Positions 45,705 to 54,161 of a stretch of 60,157 bases of DNA are shown piece after piece (position 1 is the stretch's first letter; the number at the start of each line of letters is the position of its first letter). A program made the translations under genes and the position numbers. The notes under the pieces were generated by a model that did no database searches, was not told the origin of the DNA, and saw only the letters and a program-made list of their open reading frames with translations. Origin of the DNA: Hugenholtzia roseola DSM 9546 (GTDB taxonomy: Bacteria > Bacteroidota > Bacteroidia > Cytophagales > Bernardetiaceae); assembly GCF_000422585.1 (NCBI RefSeq), contig NZ_AUGI01000044.1, forward strand, positions 1-60,157. Reading direction: 5' to 3'.

Positions 45705-46268
45705 TTATACGGTCATGATGTCTTTTTCTTTCACTTCTAAAAGCTCATCAATTTTTTTAATGTATTGGTCGGTAAAAGCCTGTACTTTTTCTTCGGCACG
45801 TCGGACGGCATCTTCGGGTGCGCCCTCATTTTGAAGGGCTTTCAAGCCGTCGTTGGCAGATTTTCGCGCCGCTCGGACGCGAATTTTCCCCTCTTCGGCT
45901 TCGCCTTTGGCTTTTCTTACCAACTCCTGACGACGCTCGCCTGATAGCGGCGGAATATTGAGGCGCACCAAATCGGCTTCGGCAATGGGATTTAGCCCCA
46001 AATTGCTCTCACGCAAAACCTTTGTAATGGCGGCTACCATGTTTTTTTCCCAAGGCTTGATGACAATGGAGCGCGGGTCGGGGGCAACGATGCTCGCTAC
46101 TTGATGCAAAGGCGACATCGAGCCATAATACTCAACGGCTAAACCATCTAACATAGCAGGCGTAGCTCTGCCTGCACGGATTTTGGCAAATTCAGCTATC
46201 GTGTGTTTGATAGCTTTTTCCATGTTTTCCTTAGCATCGTCTAAGTATAATTCAATTTCTTCTTCCAT
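45705..46268 (-). CDS. frr: Ribosome recycling factor
   Basis: A 187-residue protein of normal family length. It splits post-termination ribosomes with EF-G. The characteristic N-terminus has EFAKIRAGRATPAMLDGLAVEYYGS and PLHQVASIVAPDPRSIVIKPWEKN; the C-terminus forms the coiled-coil domain (VRRAEEKVQAFTDQYIKKIDELLEVKEKDIM). Often preceded by pyrH; the upstream gene here is the ABC-F ATPase instead. Confidence 0.97.
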   Translation of the reverse strand: MEEEIELYLDDAKENMEKAIKHTIAEFAKIRAGRATPAMLDGLAVEYYGSMSPLHQVASIVAPDPRSIVIKPWEKNMVAAITKVLRESNLGLNPIAEADLVRLNIPPLSGERRQELVRKAKGEAEEGKIRVRAARKSANDGLKALQNEGAPEDAVRRAEEKVQAFTDQYIKKIDELLEVKEKDIMTV

Positions 46269-46492
46269 GATGATACGAAAATTGTAGTAAAAAAGAGTGC
46301 GAAAGATGTACGAAGATTATGTTTTATCTTTGCAGCCCTTCGAGGGCTTGCCTGCTCGCCTAACTACCTTGTTTGGTTTTAGGCTGCTCGGCTCTGCGCT
46401 GCAAAGAAAAAGAAAAAAAAGTAAAGAAAAAAGTAGGGCGGCAGATACCTTTTTTTGCTACTTTTTTCTCTACTCCTATCAAGATTTTGAGG

Positions 46493-48154
<1,662 letters not shown>

Positions 48155-48275
48155 TTAAGGAAATGAGATAGAAATGGGGTTGCTGATAGAAAGCGCAAAG
48201 ATAGTAAAAAAATGCGTACCCAACTTGCCAAAATGGAGAAAGAAAATCGCCTGCCTCGCACTTTTCAATCTACTC

Positions 48276-48953
48276 TCATTCGCTGATGGCGCGATTGAGA
48301 AACTGCAAAAGTGGCTGCAAGGCACGCATCGCCGCTACACTTTTTTCTACAAAATCGGCTTGTAATACCTCTTTATCCGAAAAAGGGCGCAGAGCTGTAA
48401 AACTTTTCAGTTGGAGATACTTCAAGGCAGGGTGATTTTTGTCGTATCCCTTCGGTTGCGTTTTGAGATACTGCCCTTCCTCGCGGTCTAAATCCCCAAA
48501 AGTAGCGACAAATTCGGGGTTCTGCACAATTTCAAAAAACTCCGCCGTATGATAATCTATTTCCTGCCTTATTTTTTTTACAATTTCCGCCGCTGGCTGA
48601 TACAAACCGCCCCCTGCAAAGGAAAGCCCACGCTCGATGTGTGTGTAATAAATTGCCAACTCTTTTTTTCGGTTGTAGGGTGCAAATCCGAAACCTAAGT
48701 AGGTTTTGTAAGGCGACTTATCCGCCGAAAAGCGCACATCACGATTGATGCGAAAGATGCAATTTTTGGCAGATAAGCCCTCCAAAGTTGCATCAAATGC
48801 CTGCATTGGCACAAGCATCGATTCGGCTAATGCCAAATAATTATGCCGTAGGGCTTCATAACGCTCGCGCTGCTGTGCAAACCATTCTCTATGATTGTTG
48901 TTTTTTAAATCATCTAAAAAGGCGAAAGAAGCAGACAAAAAGGTAGGATTCAT
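48276..48953 (-). CDS. DUF2461 domain-containing protein
   Basis: A 225-residue protein. Conserved segments: SFAFLDDLKNNNHREWFAQQRERYEALRHNYL, NCIFRINRDVRFSADKSPYKTYLGFGFAP, ERGLSFAGGGLYQPAAEIVKKIRQEID and YDKNHPALKYLQLKSFTALRPF. Its function is unknown. The start ATG (48953-48951) lies only 2 bp from a miniature inverted-repeat element at 48956, so its leader consists of the element. Confidence 0.9.
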   Translation of the reverse strand: MNPTFLSASFAFLDDLKNNNHREWFAQQRERYEALRHNYLALAESMLVPMQAFDATLEGLSAKNCIFRINRDVRFSADKSPYKTYLGFGFAPYNRKKELAIYYTHIERGLSFAGGGLYQPAAEIVKKIRQEIDYHTAEFFEIVQNPEFVATFGDLDREEGQYLKTQPKGYDKNHPALKYLQLKSFTALRPFSDKEVLQADFVEKSVAAMRALQPLLQFLNRAISE

Positions 48954-48955
48954 GG

Positions 48956-49132
48956 TAGTAATGTTAAGTTCTGTGGAAAGCCTTGTTTTGTCAAAATTTT
49001 GTCAAATTTGACACGAAATAAAATTTGGACTTAAACCCTAAGGGTCTTCAAGACCCTTAGGGTTTGGGGCATAGGACAAGTCAATGCCTTGTGCCTACAT
49101 TTGAACCTAACTTTTAGAATTTCACATCACTA
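48956..49132. repeat. Miniature inverted-repeat element, copy 3 (177 bp)
   Basis: Ends TAGTAATGTTAAGTTCTG and TAGAATTTCACATCACTA are inverted copies. The interior is nearly identical to copy 2: GGACTTAAACCCTAAGGGTC, GACCCTTAGGGTTTGGGG, GACAAGTCAATGCCTTGT. It abuts the start codon of DUF2461. Confidence 0.85.
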
Positions 49133-49589
49133 AGATTCAGAGTAAGATTCAGAGTAAAATTCGGGGCAAAAACCTATTTGGGTCAAAGTCAAGTCAGGTT
49201 CAAAGATACAAGGTTTTTGTAAAAATCGAGGTAGCTTCTTTGTCTTATTCCCAACCCAAAACAGTAAAATGGCAACGCTATTAAGCCTTATGCAAAGCCT
49301 TCTCTTTTCGGATTTGAAACAAAATAAAGTTTGGATTGAAGCCATTTTTTGGGTCTGAAAACGCTCTTTTATTTCAATCTTGCTGCGGGCAAGGCATTGT
49401 CTTATCCCTACCTTGAACAATAATTTTTGGAACTCAACCCTACTGAAAAAATAAAATGCGCTTCTGATAAAAAAGTTTGTCAAACTAAGGGATTTTCCTT
49501 ATTATAGTATTTTTTTGTACGCTTTTTTTGTTTATATTCGTCTTAATGAGTCAGTAGCAAACGATTTCTCACCTATCAATTTATTTTGT
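49133..49589. other. Intergenic region with short repeats and a degenerate element
   Basis: 457 bp without a gene. It starts with AAGATTCAGAGT twice, then a degenerate miniature element near 49270-49445, then AT-rich DNA before the VWA-like gene. Confidence 0.45.
49270..49445. repeat. Miniature inverted-repeat element, copy 4 (degenerate)
   Basis: The interior order ATAAAGTTTGGATTGAAGCC, GGGTCTGAAAACG, TTTATTTCAATC, GCGGGCAAGGCATTG, TTGGAACTCAACCCTACTG matches copies 1 and 5; the ends have decayed. Confidence 0.6.
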
Positions 49590-50912
49590 ATGCCAATGCG
49601 TCTAATATTTTATGTTTTTTTTCATATTTTCCTTTTTCCTTTCAAACCTACTTGTGTTTTCATTTTGGGTACTTTCCTGCTCTTGGGCGGTAGTCTGTTT
49701 TTAGAAGATAGTATCCTTTTGGCGCAATCAAACCCTAAAAAAAATTTTGCGAGGCGGTCTAAAAAGGCTACCATTTTGGATAAGGGTTCTTTCGAGCTTC
49801 AAACCCCTCAAAGTGCAGTTTTGGGAAAATATGTGTTTCATAAATTAGACTCTAATCAACTCTTTATTCAAACTGACCCCCTAACAGGCAGAATTACCAA
49901 TCCTGAAATTATTGACTATTTAAAAAGGTACACCATTTTAAACATTACCCTAATTTATACCAACTGCCCCCGTCAGACAGAAGATGCCACCCTGCAAGCC
50001 AAATGGACACACACGCGCAATCAGAAAAGACTTGCAGAATTGTATCGCCTTGCGCCCTACTACTTTACTTTTCAAAGCATCACTTGGGGACAAATAGAGC
50101 AGCTCACCCTGGGCGATTGCAGCGACTACCTAACCTATGCGCAGGGTTTTGTCGTTACTTACCTACCCCTTCCAACTGTGGAAGAGGAAATGAACTATTT
50201 GAAAAAAATTGTAAAGGGAGAAATTTTATTAACGGATTCTACCGTTTTTAATATTTTTAATCGAAACAACCACCAGTGGAGCAGCAAAAATACCCTTATT
50301 GTAGCCGACGTTACGGGCAGCATGAGTCCCTATATGGCAGGTTTGGTGCTTTGGCTCAATATGAATATCCAAACTAATCCCTACAAAAAGTTTGTATTTT
50401 TTAATGATGACGACCTTTTTTCCTACTTTCCTATCTATCCGAGAAGGAAAAAACGGCGTGAAAGGTTGCTAAAAAAACAACAAGACAAAACAGGCATGGT
50501 GCTGGTCAGAAACAACAACTTTGATGTCATTTTCGAGCGTCTATTGGAAGGCATGCAAGAAGGCGCACACGTAGAAAATGTCATCGAAGCAATTTTGCAT
50601 GGCTTAGATGCCTATCCAGACACCAAACAAGTTATCTTGATAGCCGACCATTGGGAAAGCCCTTGGGATTCGTATTTGCTGCCGCTGCTCAAACAACGAA
50701 AAGTGCCTGTGCGCGTCATTCTCTGTGGCGTTACGCCTTTCAAACCCGTCAATCGCGACTACCTCGACATTGCCATCGAAACCAAAGGCTCTTTCCATAC
50801 CTTAGAAGACGACCTAAGCGAACAAATTTGGCAACAAGAAGGCAAGATATTCACGATTCTGGGCTATCGATACAGAATAGAGAGGGGCGATATAATTTTT
50901 TTAAACAACTAA
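49590..50912 (+). CDS. VWA-like domain secreted protein
   Basis: A 440-residue protein from the ATG at 49590 (MPMRLIFYVFFHIFLFPFKP); an upstream in-frame non-ATG start at 49515 is less likely. An N-terminal hydrophobic stretch ends near residue 45, then a tail of small residues (LLAQSNPKKNFARRSKK). The middle part, residues 75-210, is of unknown fold. From residue 235 a VWA-like domain begins: STVFNIFNRNNHQWSSKNTLIVADVTGSMSPYM, where DVTGSM resembles a MIDAS motif (DxSxS) with Thr in place of Ser, then QVILIADHWESPWDSYLLPL. No cobT/moxR-type partner is linked. Function unknown. Confidence 0.65.
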   Translation: MPMRLIFYVFFHIFLFPFKPTCVFILGTFLLLGGSLFLEDSILLAQSNPKKNFARRSKKATILDKGSFELQTPQSAVLGKYVFHKLDSNQLFIQTDPLTGRITNPEIIDYLKRYTILNITLIYTNCPRQTEDATLQAKWTHTRNQKRLAELYRLAPYYFTFQSITWGQIEQLTLGDCSDYLTYAQGFVVTYLPLPTVEEEMNYLKKIVKGEILLTDSTVFNIFNRNNHQWSSKNTLIVADVTGSMSPYMAGLVLWLNMNIQTNPYKKFVFFNDDDLFSYFPIYPRRKKRRERLLKKQQDKTGMVLVRNNNFDVIFERLLEGMQEGAHVENVIEAILHGLDAYPDTKQVILIADHWESPWDSYLLPLLKQRKVPVRVILCGVTPFKPVNRDYLDIAIETKGSFHTLEDDLSEQIWQQEGKIFTILGYRYRIERGDIIFLNN

Positions 50913-50937
50913 TTTTTTTTCTTTTTTCAAATCTTTT

Positions 50938-50968
50938 TTGCGATTTTGCCCTCGATGCCTTACCTTTG
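50938..50968 (+). promoter_or_regulatory. Bacteroidota-type promoter of the ABC exporter
   Basis: TTG (50938-50940) and TACCTTTG (50961-50968) with a 20-bp spacer; leader of about 25-30 nt to the ATG at 51004. Confidence 0.55.
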
Positions 50969-51003
50969 CGCATTAAAAAATCCTTCTGGCAAATACAATC
51001 CCA

Positions 51004-52821
51004 ATGAGAAGAAACCATCGAGGAGCCGACTCCGACGAGCGCGAACTCCCCAAAACGCCTCTCAATAAAGAGACCCTTTCGCAGCTGCTCAAAATTTATC
51101 GCTTTATGCGCCCCTATCAAGGCTATTTTATCTTGGGCATGGTCTGTCTTTTCCTTTCAAGTTCGGTCTTGTTAGCCTTTCCCGAACTCACAGGTAGGCT
51201 CATAGACGACTCTTTGGGCAAAAACGACTGGGTAGTGCAGGGCATCGATAACTTGGCTTTTTCCTTAGTGGGCGTACTTGTGGTGCAAACGGTCTTTTCT
51301 TTTTTGCGGGTCTATTTTTTCGCCCAAGTAAGCGAACGCTCGATGGCAGATATCAGAAAAAGCCTCTTTCAGAAATACATGCAACTGCCCATGGCGTTCT
51401 ACGACGCACGCCGTTCAGGGGAACTCCTAAGCCGAATTACTGCCGATGTTTCACTCTTGCAGGATACTTTTTCGGTTACGCTTGCCGAATTTGTGCGCCA
51501 ACTTATCACGTTGGTAGTAGGAATTAGTTTGCTTTTTGTAAAATCGCCAAAACTAACCCTTTTTATGCTCTCCATCGTGCCTGTTTTGGTCATTGCGGCT
51601 ATGTTTTTCGGACGCTTTATCCGAAAGCTATCCAAACAGACCCAAGACCAATTAGCAGAATCGAATATTATCGTAGAAGAAACCCTACAAGCTATTAGCG
51701 TAGTGAAAGCCTTTACCAACGAACTTTTCGAGGTAGGACGCTATCAGTACCTACAACAAAAGGTAGTACAGACGGCTTTAAAAGGCGCAACTTTCAGAGG
51801 GCTTTTCGTTTCCTTCATTCTTTTTACCATCTTTGGAAGCATTGTAGCGGTACTTTGGTATGGCACAACCTTAGTAGCCGATGGCACGCTCAAAATTGGC
51901 GACCTTACCTCCTTTATCATCTATACCATGTTTATTGGCGGCTCGATAGGCGGTTTGGGTAGCCTTTATGGTGAAATACAGAAGGCTTTGGGTGCTTCCG
52001 AGCGCATCTTAGAAATTTTGAACCAAGACCAAGAACCACAAAAAGAGCAAGCCGCCCCTATCCAAATGCAAGGCGATATAGCCTTTAAAAACGTCTGTTT
52101 TAGCTACCCCACACGCCCCGATGTGCAGGTTCTGAACGACCTTTCGCTGCAAATCAAGGCAGGTGAAAAAGTAGCCTTAGTAGGACATAGTGGCGCAGGA
52201 AAATCTACCATTATCCAACTACTCTTGCGTTTCTACGACCTCAAAACGTTGGGTAGCGGTCAGATAGAAGTAGATGGTCTGGATTATGACGCTTATAATT
52301 TAAACGATTATAGAAGCAAAATAGGAATTGTACCACAAGAAGTTATCCTTTTTGGGGGTACGATTAAAGAAAATATCGCCTACGGCAAACCTGATGCCAC
52401 AGACGAAGAAATCATAGAAGCCGCCCAAAAAGCCAATGCTTGGCAGTTTATAGAGCAGTTTCCCCAAAAATGGGACACGCTGGTAGGCGAGCGCGGCGTG
52501 AAGCTTTCAGGCGGACAGCGGCAGCGTATCGCTATTGCGCGTGCCATTTTGAAAAACCCTGCCCTGCTTATCTTAGATGAAGCCACCAGCTCCTTAGATG
52601 CCGAATCGGAACACTTGGTACAGGAAGCCTTAGAAAAACTGATGAAAGAGCGCACCACCCTTATCATTGCGCACCGTTTGGCAACCATTCAAAAGGCTGA
52701 TTTTATTTATGTCTTAGAAAAAGGCAGCATTTTGGAAAAAGGAAAACACGAAGAACTGCTCCAAAAAGGCGGAAAATACAGCGATTTGGTCAGATTGCAG
52801 CGTCTGGAAGAGGCGATTTAG
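51004..52821 (+). CDS. MsbA-like ABC transporter (permease-ATPase fusion)
   Basis: A 605-residue exporter half-transporter, functioning as a homodimer. The membrane domain covers residues about 35-340 (six helices, with the NKETLSQLLKIYRFMRPYQG entry helix and MQLPMAFYDARRSGELLSRIT). The nucleotide-binding domain has Walker A GHSGAGKST, Q-loop VPQEVILFGG, signature LSGGQRQRIAIARA, Walker B LLILDEATSSLD and the H-loop His in IIAHRL. It belongs to the lipid/drug flippase type, substrate unknown. Its TAG stop overlaps the start of the GC-rich double-hairpin repeat. Confidence 0.93.
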   Translation: MRRNHRGADSDERELPKTPLNKETLSQLLKIYRFMRPYQGYFILGMVCLFLSSSVLLAFPELTGRLIDDSLGKNDWVVQGIDNLAFSLVGVLVVQTVFSFLRVYFFAQVSERSMADIRKSLFQKYMQLPMAFYDARRSGELLSRITADVSLLQDTFSVTLAEFVRQLITLVVGISLLFVKSPKLTLFMLSIVPVLVIAAMFFGRFIRKLSKQTQDQLAESNIIVEETLQAISVVKAFTNELFEVGRYQYLQQKVVQTALKGATFRGLFVSFILFTIFGSIVAVLWYGTTLVADGTLKIGDLTSFIIYTMFIGGSIGGLGSLYGEIQKALGASERILEILNQDQEPQKEQAAPIQMQGDIAFKNVCFSYPTRPDVQVLNDLSLQIKAGEKVALVGHSGAGKSTIIQLLLRFYDLKTLGSGQIEVDGLDYDAYNLNDYRSKIGIVPQEVILFGGTIKENIAYGKPDATDEEIIEAAQKANAWQFIEQFPQKWDTLVGERGVKLSGGQRQRIAIARAILKNPALLILDEATSSLDAESEHLVQEALEKLMKERTTLIIAHRLATIQKADFIYVLEKGSILEKGKHEELLQKGGKYSDLVRLQRLEEAI

Positions 52822-52912
52822 AGCCGTCGGCGAGGCTAAAGCCGTCGCCGAGGCGCGTGTTTGTGGTTTGAAAAACCTCGTCGACGGGCAACGCCCTCGA
52901 CGACGGTTGAAA
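52821..52912. repeat. GC-rich double-hairpin repeat, copy 1
   Basis: GCCGTCGGCGAGGCTAAAGC continues with CGTCGCCGAGGC, then TTTGTGGTTTGAAAAACC, CTCGTCGACGGGC-AAC and GCCCTCGACGACGG. The first and last parts each fold into a strong hairpin. A second copy lies at 56602-56692 and a partial third at 56541-56567. The repeat begins at the stop codon of the ABC exporter. Confidence 0.85.
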
Positions 52913-52916
52913 AATT

Positions 52917-53011
52917 TGGGGGCTAACGCCCCCAAGCCCCCAAAAGCCAAAAGAAGGTAAAATACAAAAACCAAAAGGCGGCAGCTACGCTGCCCTGCAA
53001 AGGGTAAAAGG
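52917..53011. other. Hairpin cluster downstream of the repeat
   Basis: GGGGGC-TAAC-GCCCCC at 52918-52933 and GCAGC-TAC-GCTGC at 52981-52993 form two further stems before the FGE-fold gene. They probably block transcription from the exporter into the convergent gene. Confidence 0.5.
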
Positions 53012-53710
53012 TTAAGAGAACAGAGCATTACGGATTGAGGAAAAACGAAACCCGTCGCTGAAACTCCCATTTGAAGGAATATACCCGTTACGGTTGGCAG
53101 AACAACAGTAATCAGAATCAAAGCTCCACGAACCACCACGCAAAACAATCTTATCATTTTCTTTTACAGTAGCTATAGCCTCAATATAATCCTCACAAGA
53201 GTTTTGATGATAGCGTGTATTTGTCCATTCAAAAAGATTGCCACTCATATCATACAAGCCCCAAGCATTGGGCTTTTTGAGTTTGACGGGCTTAGTTTGA
53301 AAATGCGAATTTCGACTATACCAACCCACCTGATGCAAATCGTCAGAGCCTGCATACTCGAAACTTTCTCCTGCACTTGCCGCATACTCCCAGCAAGGTT
53401 CGGAAGGCAGCTGATACTGAAAAGGCGAATTATTTTGTTTGGCTAACTTATTCAAAGCAGGCAAAAACTCTCTTTGTATCTTATACCAAGAAACTGAATC
53501 CACAGGTCTTCTTCGGCTTTTAAAACGTGAAGGATTCTCTCCCAAAACGGCTTCCCAAAGTTCTTGCGTAACAAGCGTTTCACCTATCCAAAAATCGGGA
53601 ATCGTAACTTGCTGCCCCAATTTACCCAACATCAGTGTCCCACCTTTGATAAAAATCAGGTCAAAGGAAACACCCTTAATCGTTTCAGTATATCGGTCTA
53701 AATGGTTCAT
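53012..53710 (-). CDS. FGE-sulfatase (SUMF1)-fold protein
   Basis: A 232-residue protein from the ATG at 53710 (MNHLDRYTETIKGVSFDLIF). Fold signatures: FIKGGTLMLGK, TIPDFWIGETLVTQELWEAVLGENPSRF, PVDSVSWYKI, QLPSEPCWEYAASAGESFEYAG, NAWGLYDMSGNLFEWTNTRYH and VLRGGSWSFDSDYCCSANR followed by DGFRFS. The family includes formylglycine-generating enzymes, but the first of the two active-site cysteines (Cys336 of the human enzyme) is Phe here; only the second (Cys in DYC) remains. So sulfatase activation is unlikely. Truncated FGE-fold proteins occur in conflict and signalling systems. It faces the Roco gene divergently, about 450 bp away. Confidence 0.82.
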   Translation of the reverse strand: MNHLDRYTETIKGVSFDLIFIKGGTLMLGKLGQQVTIPDFWIGETLVTQELWEAVLGENPSRFKSRRRPVDSVSWYKIQREFLPALNKLAKQNNSPFQYQLPSEPCWEYAASAGESFEYAGSDDLHQVGWYSRNSHFQTKPVKLKKPNAWGLYDMSGNLFEWTNTRYHQNSCEDYIEAIATVKENDKIVLRGGSWSFDSDYCCSANRNGYIPSNGSFSDGFRFSSIRNALFS

Positions 53711-53804
53711 GGCTATTTGGCGTTTAGAAAGTGTCGGTTTTAAAAGAATTTCGACGGGCAAGATAATAAAAAATGGCAAAAAACAAGAAAAGAAAAATAT
53801 AAAC

Positions 53805-53836
53805 TTGCCTTAAAATTCCAAAATATACTATCTTTG
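53805..53836 (+). promoter_or_regulatory. Promoter pointing at the Roco gene
   Basis: TTG (53805-53807) and TATCTTTG (53829-53836) with a 21-bp spacer. It is separated from the Roco ATG by about 325 bp, nearly all of which is the repeat insertion. Confidence 0.5.
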
Positions 53837-53863
53837 TTCAGATGGTTTTGTGCTTCAAATAAA

Positions 53864-54088
53864 GAACCCCCACCCTGCCCTCAGTGATGTTAAATTCTAA
53901 AAATCAGATGCAAATGTAGGGACAAGGTATTGCCTTGTCCGCAGTGAGATTGAAATAAAAAAGAATTTTCAGACCCAAAAATAGGGGTCAGTCCAAATTT
54001 TATTTCGTTTCTAATTTGACAAAACTTTGACAAAATAAGGCTTTTTACAGAACTTAACATTACTGGGGGTTTGGGGTGGGGTGCATTT
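53864..54088. repeat. Composite repeat, copy 2, with nested miniature element
   Basis: Ends GAACCCCCACCCTGCCC and GGGTTTGGGGTGGGGTGC match the right and left ends of the composite repeat at 45253-45632, in reverse. The internal units are replaced by the miniature element. Confidence 0.7.
53882..54065. repeat. Miniature inverted-repeat element, copy 5 (184 bp)
   Basis: Ends CAGTGATGTTAAATTCTA and CAGAACTTAACATTACTG are inverted copies. The interior holds GACAAGGTATTGCCTTGTC, GAGATTGAAATAAAAAAG, TTCAGACCCAAAAATAGGG and CCAAATTTTATTTCG (the second interior subtype). Confidence 0.85.
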
Positions 54089-54161
54089 CAGGCTTTTGTC
54101 GTCGCAAAAACGCCGCTGCCATAGGAAACATTAATTTTATCTTTCACAATTTGATACAAAC

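Larger units (their letters stand above)
53711..54161. other. Divergent region with promoter and nested repeats
   Basis: 451 bp between the FGE-fold and Roco genes. It holds a Roco-directed promoter at 53805-53836, then the composite repeat with the miniature element. A weaker TATCTTTC sits about 25 bp before the Roco ATG. Confidence 0.5.

Noticed and set aside
52714-53157. Minus-strand open frame across the hairpin repeat
   Set aside because: It crosses the end of the exporter gene, the GC-rich repeat and the FGE-fold gene end, and encodes nothing recognisable.
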